Of a DNA stretch of 5,691 nt, positions 1 to 5,691 are shown in pieces (the first letter of the stretch is position 1; each line of letters starts with the position of its first letter). The notes beneath the pieces were generated by a model. It made no database searches and was not told the DNA's origin. It saw nothing but the letters and a program-made list of their open reading frames with translations. Position numbers and translations under genes: made by a program. Source of the stretch: Spirochaetae bacterium HGW-Spirochaetae-9 (lineage in GTDB: Bacteria > Spirochaetota > Spirochaetia > Treponematales > Rectinemataceae); contig PGXP01000216.1 in assembly GCA_002839205.1 (NCBI GenBank), positions 1 to 5,691 of the forward strand, written 5' to 3'.

Positions 1-947
1 TCGGCATGGAAGTGATCGAAAAGGTTCTGCCAGCCACAGTGACGGGCTCGATAGCCATGGTGATCGGCATCTCCCTGGCGGGCGTGGCGATAACGAGCGC
101 GGCAGGCTTTTCGGGCGGCCAGGCGAACGACAAGGCCTGGATCGCGGCGCTCGTCACCCTCTTTGCCACCATCGGCTTCTCGGTGTACCTGAAGGGCGTG
201 GCCGGACAGCTGCCCATCCTTTTCGGCATCCTTGTGGGCTATATCGTGGCCATACCCCTCGGCCTCATCGACTTCGCAGCCATCTGGACGGGCACCATCG
301 TCGAAATGCCGCACTTCACCCTGCCCATGCCCAACTGGGTGGCGGTGGCGGCTATCATGCCCATAGCCATCGCGACCATCCCCGAATCGACAGCCCACCT
401 CTTCCAGCTGGACATCTACGTCAACGACCTGGCCAAGCGCAAGGGCAAAAAAGAGTACAAGATCGCCGACAAGCTCGGCCTCAACCTCGTGGGCGACGGC
501 ATAGGCGATATCGTGGCCTCCCTCTTCGGCGGTCCCGCGGGCACGAACTACGGCGAGAACATCTCCACCATGGCCATCACCAAGAACTTCTCCGTGAAGG
601 TGTTGGGCGGTGCGGCCATCATGGCCATCGTCCTCTCCTTCATCCAGCCGCTTTCGAACGCGATCCGGTCAGTGCCGGGTTCCGTCATCAACGGCGCCTG
701 CATCTATCTCTTTGGCGTCATCGGAGCCCAGGGCGTGGCGATCATGATAAACAAGAAGGTGGACCTCTTCGACGCGCGCAATCTGGCAGTGATCGCCGTC
801 ATCCTCGTGGTGGGCCTGGGCGGCTCCTACGGCTTCCCCAACGGCATGATCCCCGCCTTCGGCATGCAGCTTCCCGCCATCGCCACGGCCGCCGTGGTGG
901 GCATCGTGATGAATCTCATGCTCTCGATTGGACGGAAAAAGGCCTGA
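1..947 (+). CDS. NCS2-family nucleobase permease, uracil (UraA-like) type, 5'-truncated
   Basis: This is an inner-membrane carrier of the nucleobase:cation symporter-2 family, probably importing uracil by proton symport. The frame is open at the left edge (the codon before the ATG at 6 is a Gly codon), so that ATG is internal. Counting from it, 313 residues remain. Compared with about 430 in E. coli UraA, roughly 110-115 N-terminal residues are missing. Hydrophobic segments run nearly throughout. Counting from the ATG at 6, PESTAH (126-131) matches the UraA helix-8 motif, with Glu127 at the substrate-binding Glu241 and His131 at the coupling His245. GTNYGENI (179-186) matches the TM10 motif, with Glu184 at Glu290. 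The YGEN form favours the uracil branch over the xanthine/urate branch, which usually has Gln there. The basic tail GRKKA ends the protein. The gene converges on the - strand operon and is followed by a hairpin terminator. Family assignment is firm; substrate is inferred. Confidence 0.9.
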   Translation, partial: GMEVIEKVLPATVTGSIAMVIGISLAGVAITSAAGFSGGQANDKAWIAALVTLFATIGFSVYLKGVAGQLPILFGILVGYIVAIPLGLIDFAAIWTGTIVEMPHFTLPMPNWVAVAAIMPIAIATIPESTAHLFQLDIYVNDLAKRKGKKEYKIADKLGLNLVGDGIGDIVASLFGGPAGTNYGENISTMAITKNFSVKVLGGAAIMAIVLSFIQPLSNAIRSVPGSVINGACIYLFGVIGAQGVAIMINKKVDLFDARNLAVIAVILVVGLGGSYGFPNGMIPAFGMQLPAIATAAVVGIVMNLMLSIGRKKA

Positions 948-977
948 GAAACTCGCGTACGGTAGAATAATGATTCA

Positions 978-1015
978 ACACAGCCCGGGATCTCGGTCCT
1001 GGGCTGTGTCGTTTT
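978..1015 (+). terminator. Rho-independent terminator of the NCS2 permease gene
   Basis: Arms 978-990 and 997-1009 form a 13-bp stem with one G-T wobble around a 6-base loop (TCTCGG). The tail is CGTTTT. It lies about 30 bases after the permease stop. Read on the - strand, the same hairpin is followed only by a mixed A/T-rich stretch (TGAATCATTATTC), so it could end the convergent lyase transcript less efficiently. No other terminator is visible after the lyase stop. Confidence 0.85.
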
Positions 1016-1033
1016 AGGCTCTGCAAAAGTACG

Positions 1034-2479
1034 CTAAAGGGCAGCCCAGGCCTGCGCGGAAAGCTGATCGGCACGGGCCTGGCGGTTGTCCAGCGCCCCA
1101 AGAGAGGCCGCAAGGGCGCCTAATTCTACTTCGGCCATTTTATAGACAGGCACCATGCCCTCGCGCGCTGGACCGCCCGCCGTCTTGCGCACTTCCACAA
1201 AATGCTCTGGCTCGAGGATGGCATCGATTTCGGCGTCGGACCAGGGGAGTTCGCGGCCTGTCTTTTCCGAAAAGCTGCGGCGGAGGGTGGCCTTGTCGCG
1301 TCCGGAGTGGATGAAGGCGGCGCAGATGCCATGGGCGGCGCGGAATCCTATGCCAAAGCGACGAACGATTTCGTCGGCGAGCTCCGTGGTGGTGACGCCG
1401 AAGTCGAGTGCGACGGCGCGCGCCCGTTCCGGGCGCGCGCGCATGCCCTCGAAAGTCGCCCCGGCCAAATCCAGGGCCGAGGCCGCGAAGTCAAAAGCCT
1501 GCATGAACTGGGAGACGGGAGCGTCGGCCGCCTCATTTACATCCTGATAGGGCACGTTGCGATACAGTTCCTCGATGGCGGCGCAGAGGCCCGCTGCCTG
1601 GCCAGCCTGGATGCGGAGGTGCTCGATGATCACGGGATTCCGCTTCTGGGGCATGATCGAGGAAATCTGCACGAGATCGTCGGGGAAATCATAGAGGCCG
1701 ACTTCGCAGGAAGCCTTGTGCGAAAGGTCGGCCGCGAATCTTCCGAGGTCCTGCATCAGAATGCGCAATGCCTGGGCTGGCTTCGTCAGCCAGTGCGAGG
1801 TGGCGATAGCCTGATAGCTGTTGACGACAAAGCCATCCATGCCCAGGAGTTCGGCGACGCGCTCCCTGTCGATGGGAAAGCCCGTGCCGGTGATGGCGCA
1901 GGCGCCGAGGGTCGATTGGTCCACGTCGGCAAGGGCTTCGCTGAGCCCCCTCGCGTCCTCGAGGAGGTCGAGAAGGAGGGCAGAAAGGTAGTGTGCCGTC
2001 GTCGAGGGATTGGCAGGCTGGCCGTGCGTATAGAGGACGGTGAGTTCGCCTTCGCCTTGCCTGCAGCGCTCGAGGAGCCGCCTGCAGCATGCCTCGAGGG
2101 ACCGCAGGAAGCCGATCATCACGCGCTTGAGGGCGAGGCGGAACACTGTCGTGTCCATGTCGTTGCGGCTGCGGGCCGTATGGAGCCAGGCGGCGTTTTC
2201 CTCCCCGGCTATCCTGCCCAATTCCTTTTCGAAAAGGAAATACAGGTCTTCGACGCCTTCGGGGATATGCTCCGGAGCGACAAATCCGGATTCAGCCGCC
2301 TCGATGCCCGCCTTCAGCGCCTTCGCGACGCCATCAGGCAGGATTCCCCTCTCCTCAAGCATGCAGAGGTGGGCGCGATGCACGCGGAGCGCGTCGCCTT
2401 CGTAGAGCGATTTCCAGTTTCTGTAGGCGGGATCGAGGACGCGGTCGACATAGACCGGGGCGAAGGCTCCACCGCTCAT
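1034..2479 (-). CDS. ArgH-like lyase (argininosuccinate lyase family, fumarase/aspartase superfamily)
   Basis: This is a predicted cytoplasmic lyase of 481 residues. Enzymes of this superfamily split C-N or C-O bonds by beta-elimination, usually releasing fumarate, and act as tetramers. HTARSRND (100-107) matches the ArgH substrate-binding motif, YTHGQPA (150-156) carries the Thr-His pair, and SSIMPQKRNP (273-282) is the superfamily signature with the catalytic Ser loop and Lys279. ADEIVRRFGIGFRAAH (368-383) and the GG at 435-436 match the ArgH C-terminal domain. Length suits the family (about 460). It departs from canonical ArgH at the usual HTxRSRNDQ (Met108), NPD after the signature (Val283) and the DIH/DVH region (EDLYFLFE, 77-84). 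The ATG at 2479 is chosen because it overlaps the amidohydrolase stop (ATGA) and has AAGGAG 8 bases upstream; the frame stays open to 2722, but that extension reads through the amidohydrolase 3' end. Last gene of an importer operon with no argG seen, so a catabolic role on a non-arginine substrate is inferred. Confidence 0.88.
   Translation of the reverse strand: MSGGAFAPVYVDRVLDPAYRNWKSLYEGDALRVHRAHLCMLEERGILPDGVAKALKAGIEAAESGFVAPEHIPEGVEDLYFLFEKELGRIAGEENAAWLHTARSRNDMDTTVFRLALKRVMIGFLRSLEACCRRLLERCRQGEGELTVLYTHGQPANPSTTAHYLSALLLDLLEDARGLSEALADVDQSTLGACAITGTGFPIDRERVAELLGMDGFVVNSYQAIATSHWLTKPAQALRILMQDLGRFAADLSHKASCEVGLYDFPDDLVQISSIMPQKRNPVIIEHLRIQAGQAAGLCAAIEELYRNVPYQDVNEAADAPVSQFMQAFDFAASALDLAGATFEGMRARPERARAVALDFGVTTTELADEIVRRFGIGFRAAHGICAAFIHSGRDKATLRRSFSEKTGRELPWSDAEIDAILEPEHFVEVRKTAGGPAREGMVPVYKMAEVELGALAASLGALDNRQARADQLSAQAWAAL
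1416..1440. repeat. Perfect GC-only inverted repeat inside the lyase gene
   Basis: Two 11-base arms made only of G and C (1416-1426 and 1430-1440) flank a 3-base loop. They lie in the lyase coding region and encode the Arg/Ala-rich stretch RARPERARA. Codon choice for Arg-Ala runs in a GC-rich genome can produce this by itself, and no downstream U-tract makes it a terminator. Confidence 0.5.
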
Positions 2480-2487
2480 ACGCCTGA

Positions 2488-2493
2488 CTCCTT
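2488..2493 (-). promoter_or_regulatory. Ribosome binding site of the ArgH-like lyase
   Basis: AAGGAG on the - strand lies 8 bases before the ATG at 2479, inside the last codons of the amidohydrolase. It fixes the lyase start well downstream of the longest possible reading frame. The ATGA stop/start overlap suggests translational coupling to the gene before it. Confidence 0.8.
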
Positions 2494-2769
2494 GAATCCC
2501 AGGAGGGTTGCCGCGTTCCTGAACAGCACCTGATCGCGCTCGTCCTCCGAATAGCCGACATCGGCCATAGCCCGCACCTGAACGTCCAGGTAGGCCTGGG
2601 TGAATCCGCGGGGGAACCATGAGGAGTCGGTGCCGAAGAGGATTCGCGAGGAACCTATCGTCTCGCGGTATTTGCGGAACAGGCTCTCGAGGGTGACCTC
2701 GTAGGGCATCCAGCGCATCCACTGGTTGGAGCCCGAAGTGTCGATGGAGACGTTGGGGCAGGCCCAGCA

Positions 2770-2790
2770 GACATCGGTATGCGGGGAAAG
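2770..2790 (-). other. Frameshift / probable small deletion junction in the amidohydrolase
   Basis: The coding frame of the conserved upstream part (codons starting at 2783, 2780, 2777 on the - strand) and that of the conserved downstream part (2775, 2772, 2769) differ by a shift equal to a loss of 1 base modulo 3. The switch must lie within a few codons of RFPRIP. The total span from start to stop is 923 bases, not a multiple of three. Confidence 0.75.
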
Positions 2791-3404
2791 CGCTTGGCCG
2801 CGTCGTGGATGGCGAGGGGGTTGATGTTGATCTGTGAGGCTATGCCGCCCGCCCCTCCCATGATGCCGAAATGGAAGAGAATGGGGATGCCGAGTGACTG
2901 GGCGCATTCCCAGAGGGGATCGAAGGAAGGATCCGAGAGAGGCTTGCTCACCTTGGGCGCGAGAATCTTGTAGCCTTTCAGCCCGCCTTCCCTGACGGCC
3001 TTCTCAAGACGCTCGGGCGCGTCAGGGAGTTCGGGATCGTGGTGGGCGTAGGCGAGGAAGCGGCCCGGGTGTCGCGCCGCGAGCTCTGAAGCGAAGTCGT
3101 TGCTGCCGGCCGTGACGAATACCAGGGCTTTCAGATACTCATATCTATCCAATTCAGCAGCCCACAGCCTCTCGCCTTCCTCCGGATCGACCTTGATCGA
3201 CGCTGGAAATCGCCAGGCGGCTTCCCAGCGCGCCTTTTCTGAATCGAGCCAGGCTTCGGCCTTGCTGATGCCCGCTTTGGGGAGAGCTGAAGCCGAGCGC
3301 CCCGAGGTATAGCCTGTCCCCGACGAGGCGCCACGTCCCTTGCCGTCGTCGATTATCTTGTCTTCGGGAAAATGGATGTGGGAGTCGATCACGCGCATGG
3401 ATTA

Positions 3405-3412
3405 CCTTCCTT
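3405..3412 (-). promoter_or_regulatory. Ribosome binding site of the amidohydrolase
   Basis: AAGGAAGG on the - strand lies 6 bases before the ATG at 3398, in the 55-base gap after the second permease gene. It supports the start MRVIDSHIHF, which places the metal-binding HxH near the N-terminus as usual for the family. Confidence 0.75.
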
Positions 3413-3453
3413 GATATCGGGGGCCGGACGGGACTGGAAGCAGATTCCCTGCC

Positions 3454-4302
3454 CTAGCCTTTCAGGCCCGTCATCGCGATGCCCTTCACGATCTGCTTCT
3501 GGAATATGAGGAATATGATGACGAGGGGCAGCATGGCCACCGTGGCGCCCGTCATGATGTAGTGCCAATCCGAACCCGCCTCGCCCGAGAAATTGGCCAG
3601 GCCTACCGGCAGCGTGAACATCCTCGGCTTGGAGGCCGCGATCAGCGGCCAGAGGAAGGAATTCCAGTTGCCGATAAAGTTGAATATCGCCAGGGTGGCG
3701 AGAGCCGGGCTCACGAGGGGCAAGACGACGGTGAGGAATATCCGCAACTCGCTCTGGCCGTCGACGCGGGCTGCGTCGATAAGATCGTCGGGGATTGTCG
3801 ACATGAACTGCCGCATGAGGTAGACGCCGAAGGCGCTTATCATTCCCGGGAACATTATGGCCCAATAGGTGTTCCCCCATTTCATCGCCCGAATCATGGC
3901 GTACCAGGGGATGACGAGCATCTCTGTGGGGATCATCAGCGTGCTGATGATGAGGAGGAATATCAGCTTTTTCCCGGGAAAGCGGAACTTCGAGAGGGTG
4001 TAGCCCAGAAGGGAATCGAAGAAGAGAACAGAGATGGTCGTGCATACGGCCACGATGGCCGAGTTCAGGAACCACTGTGGGAACTTCGAGCTTTTCGAGA
4101 AGAATATGTACTTGTAGTTGTCGAGGGTGGGCTCGGTCGGGAAGAGCTTCATCTTGAATATCTGCGTGGCGTCCTTGAAGCTCGACATGAGCATCCATAC
4201 AAAGGGAAATATCATAACGATGGCGAAAAAGACGAGGATGAGGTAAGCGGCCGCCATTCCGGCGTTGCGCCGCTTGAATATGCTGTTTTTTATGGCCGCC
4301 AT
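3454..4302 (-). CDS. CUT1-type ABC transporter permease, MalG-like
   Basis: This is an inner-membrane subunit of a carbohydrate-type (CUT1) ABC importer, the second of a permease pair. It has 282 residues, normal for MalG/UgpE-like proteins. A basic N-terminus (KRRNAG) precedes a first membrane segment at about 16-38 (AAYLILVFFAIVMIFPFVWM), and further segments lie near 78-102, 112-134, 143-164, 195-215 and 248-268. The cytoplasmic EAA loop that docks on the ATPase is LIDAARVDG (174-182), followed by VLPLVSPA (193-200). NWNSFLWPL (212-220) and the C-terminal IVKGIAMTGLKG are also typical of the MalG side. It starts one base after the stop of the first permease gene, with only a modest upstream AAAGG, so translation is probably coupled. 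The substrate cannot be read from the permease. Confidence 0.93.
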   Translation of the reverse strand: MAAIKNSIFKRRNAGMAAAYLILVFFAIVMIFPFVWMLMSSFKDATQIFKMKLFPTEPTLDNYKYIFFSKSSKFPQWFLNSAIVAVCTTISVLFFDSLLGYTLSKFRFPGKKLIFLLIISTLMIPTEMLVIPWYAMIRAMKWGNTYWAIMFPGMISAFGVYLMRQFMSTIPDDLIDAARVDGQSELRIFLTVVLPLVSPALATLAIFNFIGNWNSFLWPLIAASKPRMFTLPVGLANFSGEAGSDWHYIMTGATVAMLPLVIIFLIFQKQIVKGIAMTGLKG

Positions 4303-4303
4303 C

Positions 4304-5191
4304 CTAGTAGTTGACCTTTCGATCGAGGAATTTCATCTGAATGAGGGTGACCGCCATGATGATGGCGAAGAGGATTATGCTCGCGCTGCCCGCCTGGGCC
4401 ATCTCGAAGTTGGTGAAGGCTTTCTGGTAGATGTAGAGGGCTGCCGACTTGGTCGAATCCAGGGGGCCGCCCATGGCCTGCATGGACATGTTGTAGACCT
4501 GCGTGAAAATGCGTAGGAACTGGATGCCCTCCATCACGACGAGGAAGAAGGTGATGGGCGCCAGCAGTGGGATCGTGATCTGGAAGAGAACCTGGCGCGC
4601 CTTGGCCCCGTCGATCCTGGCGGCTTCATTAAGCTCCTTGGGAATGGTCTGGAGGCCGGCGAGGAAGATCGTGGTGCAATACCCCATTTCCACCCATACA
4701 TTGACTCCCAGGATCGAGGGCAGGGCCTGGGTCGTACTGTTGAGGAAATCGCCGGCGGGGATGCCGACCGCCACCAGGATCGCGTTGATGACGCCCAGTG
4801 GGGGCGGCTGGTACATCCAGCGCCATACCCAACTGACAGCCACCACAGGCGTGATGTAGGGAAGCACATAGATGAGGCGGAACAGGCCCTTGCCTTTGGG
4901 AATGGTATCCAAAAGAAGGGCGACGCAAAGGCTCAGCACGATGACGATGGGAGCCCCGAAAACGGCATACTGCAGGGTATTGCCCAGGGCTTTCCTGAAT
5001 ACGGGATCGGAGAGCACGATTCTGTAGTTTTCGATGCCGATGAATTTGGTCACCTTGCGCAAAAGGCCCCAGTTGGTGAAGCTCATCGCCATCATGTAGA
5101 GCATGGGGCCGAAGCGGACGCAGATAAAAAAGACGAGGGGGATGGCGAGGAAGAAATACGCCGTGATGGATCTGCGCGCGGCCAATGTCAT
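4304..5191 (-). CDS. CUT1-type ABC transporter permease, MalF/UgpA-like
   Basis: This is the first permease of the pair, with 295 residues, the common size for UgpA/LacF-type subunits that lack the MalF periplasmic insertion. Membrane segments are visible at about 10-36, 72-94, 104-126, 158-180, 205-225 and 268-288. The EAA loop is NEAARIDG (188-195) followed by ITIPLLAP (205-212), the site that couples to the ATPase subunit. IENYRIVLSDP (53-63) is the usual segment before the second helix, and FTQVYNMSMQAMGGP (229-243) matches the family's VYxMTxGGP region. The ATG at 5191 has AAGGGG 8 bases upstream. The gene follows the binding-protein gene across a 92-base gap holding a hairpin, and ends one base before the second permease gene. 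It should form a heterodimer with that protein. Confidence 0.93.
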   Translation of the reverse strand: MTLAARRSITAYFFLAIPLVFFICVRFGPMLYMMAMSFTNWGLLRKVTKFIGIENYRIVLSDPVFRKALGNTLQYAVFGAPIVIVLSLCVALLLDTIPKGKGLFRLIYVLPYITPVVAVSWVWRWMYQPPPLGVINAILVAVGIPAGDFLNSTTQALPSILGVNVWVEMGYCTTIFLAGLQTIPKELNEAARIDGAKARQVLFQITIPLLAPITFFLVVMEGIQFLRIFTQVYNMSMQAMGGPLDSTKSAALYIYQKAFTNFEMAQAGSASIILFAIIMAVTLIQMKFLDRKVNY

Positions 5192-5199
5192 CTGAAAAA

Positions 5200-5205
5200 C
5201 CCCTT
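5200..5205 (-). promoter_or_regulatory. Ribosome binding site of the first permease
   Basis: AAGGGG on the - strand lies 8 bases before the ATG at 5191, just after the intercistronic hairpin. It gives the permease pair its own translation start, independent of the binding-protein gene. Confidence 0.7.
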
Positions 5206-5241
5206 AATATAGATCAGGCCGAAGTTCTGTTCAGCGGATGG

Positions 5242-5274
5242 AAAAACGGAGTCCCCGGTTGCCCGAGAACTCCG
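5242..5274 (-). terminator. Terminator-like hairpin between binding-protein and permease genes
   Basis: On the - strand a 12-bp stem (arms 5274-5263 and 5258-5247, two G-T wobbles) closes a GCAA tetraloop and is followed at once by five T (5246-5242). It starts about 10 bases after the binding-protein stop and ends about 50 bases before the first permease ATG. Because the permease genes follow on the same strand with no clear promoter, it probably acts as a partial terminator and 3'-end stabiliser. That would give more binding protein than permease, a common arrangement in importer operons. Confidence 0.8.
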
Positions 5275-5283
5275 AAATGCCGT

Positions 5284-5691
5284 TTATTTCCAGAAATCGT
5301 CAATGAGCTTCTGCTCTTTTGCGGCGGCGTTCTTCAGCGCCTGGAGGGGCTCGACCTTCTTCAGGTAGACCTCGTCCACGGCGTCGACGATGACGTTGCG
5401 CTGGCCTGCCTCATCGATGAAGAGGCTCGCTTTGGCCGATGCCAGTCCATTGAGGAAGGGGAGAATCACGGGGTCGTTCTTGTACTTCTCGGAGAGGGAG
5501 GGCGTGGCCGGCAGTTCGCCGACGCGCTTGAGCCAGAGCTCCTGGACCTCGGGAGAGGTGAGATACTTGAGAAACTTGACGGAAGCTTCGAGCTGCTTGC
5601 CCTTGACCCCGTCCACGATGCCATGGGTCCAGTAGGAGGAGTAGTTGGACTTGATGCCCTTGTTGCTGGGCAGTTCGGCAACGCCCCACTC
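5284..5691 (-). CDS. Extracellular solute-binding protein of an ABC importer (family 1), C-terminal part
   Basis: This is the periplasmic or surface-anchored receptor that hands the solute to the permease pair. Only the last 135 residues are inside the window. The frame is open to the right edge (first codons read EWGVAELPSNKG), and the GTG at 5616 is internal. Typical family-1 features are the WTHGIVDGVK segment and the helix ASVKFLKYLTSPEVQELW, followed by GELPATPSL, the usual C-lobe pattern where the protein packs near the hinge. The end (LIDDFWK) is short and charged. The signal peptide and most ligand-contact residues lie outside the window, so the substrate cannot be inferred. Its position before two CUT1 permeases supports the assignment. 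Confidence 0.88.
   Translation of the reverse strand, partial: EWGVAELPSNKGIKSNYSSYWTHGIVDGVKGKQLEASVKFLKYLTSPEVQELWLKRVGELPATPSLSEKYKNDPVILPFLNGLASAKASLFIDEAGQRNVIVDAVDEVYLKKVEPLQALKNAAAKEQKLIDDFWK

Larger units (their letters stand above)
2476..3398 (-). pseudogene. Amidohydrolase-2 family metal-dependent hydrolase, frameshifted
   Basis: This resembles TIM-barrel metal-dependent hydrolases of the amidohydrolase-2 group (PF04909-like), which includes lactonases, decarboxylases and hydratases. The first frame starts at ATG 3398, with AAGGAAGG 6 bases upstream. It carries the metal-binding HxH in DSHIHF (His7, His9), GLKGYKILAP, and ILFHFG (His176), and is sensible up to KRFPRIP (residue 208, near 2775). 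After that it reads nonsense to a stop at 2655. The family-like C-terminus continues in another frame: CPNVSIDTSGSN, then FGTDSSWFPRG (Asp codon 2626-2628), ending with the stop at 2476-2478. Between RIP and CPNV only about six residues remain. From memory of the family, about 20 are expected, including a conserved PHFG-type segment. This fits an out-of-frame deletion of roughly 46-52 bases. A sequencing or assembly error is the alternative. Family is confident; reaction and substrate are unknown. Confidence 0.8.

Noticed and set aside
2054..2100. Near-repeat of a CTGCAGC...CTCGAGG pattern
   Set aside because: It is short and imperfect, lies within the lyase gene, and is explained by the similar Arg/Leu/Cys-rich codons of CCRRLLERCR.
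1202..2533. Long open frame of 443 codons on the + strand opposite the lyase gene
   Set aside because: It lies antisense to a gene with clear conserved motifs, its translation shows no recognisable domain, and long antisense frames are common in GC-rich genes.
2480..2722. 81-residue N-terminal extension of the lyase frame
   Set aside because: It overlaps the conserved C-terminal coding of the amidohydrolase and reads as Arg/Pro/Gly-rich nonsense; the ATG at 2479 has a good ribosome binding site and the ATGA overlap.
2770..2790. Programmed ribosomal frameshift as the explanation for the split amidohydrolase
   Set aside because: The required -1 (or +2) shift has no matching slippery heptamer in the right frame (CTTTCCC allows poor re-pairing), and a shift would not restore the residues that seem to be missing.
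3389..4198. Open frame of 269 codons on the - strand overlapping the second permease gene
   Set aside because: Its translation is rich in His, Arg and Pro with no membrane segments or motifs, while the overlapping frame encodes a clear ABC permease with an EAA loop.
3562..4314. Open frame of 250 codons on the + strand opposite the second permease
   Set aside because: It is antisense to the permease, and its composition (Glu/Gly/Arg-rich, no domain) is that of a shadow frame.
5205..5235. Possible promoter with a TATATT -10 box before the first permease
   Set aside because: The hexamer 17 bases upstream (CTGAAC) matches the -35 consensus at only three positions, and there is no extended -10 TG at the right spacing.

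Overview
This is a GC-rich bacterial window with tightly packed genes and no gene-free stretch over 300 bases. Codons mostly end in G or C. The gene content (a CUT1-type ABC importer, an amidohydrolase, an ArgH-family lyase and an NCS2 permease) fits many free-living heterotrophs. I cannot name the phylum from the sequence; a spirochaete or a Firmicute relative would be a low-confidence guess.

Layout. The + strand holds one gene (1-947), the C-terminal part of an NCS2 nucleobase permease of the uracil (UraA) type, cut by the left edge and followed by a strong hairpin terminator (978-1015). Everything else is on the - strand and reads leftward as one apparent operon. In transcription order it holds: the C-terminal end of an extracellular solute-binding protein, cut by the right edge (5691-5284); a short gap with a terminator-like hairpin (5274-5242); two CUT1-family permeases (5191-4304 and 4302-3454); an amidohydrolase-2 family gene broken by a frameshift (3398-2476); and an ArgH-like lyase (2479-1034) whose ATG overlaps the amidohydrolase stop. 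The + and - units converge at about 950-1033.

How the genes may work together. The binding protein and the two permeases would import a solute. No ATPase gene is present, so one must lie outside the window or be shared with other importers. The amidohydrolase and the lyase follow directly and are the likely intracellular steps acting on the imported compound. The lyase keeps the signature residues of the fumarase/aspartase superfamily. It sits in a transport/catabolic operon with no visible arginine gene and differs from ordinary ArgH at several usually conserved places, so a substrate other than argininosuccinate is plausible. The substrate cannot be read from the sequence.

The most notable points are the broken amidohydrolase, which appears to have lost a short internal piece including an expected conserved His-containing motif; the atypical lyase; and the attenuator-like hairpin between the binding-protein gene and the permease genes.
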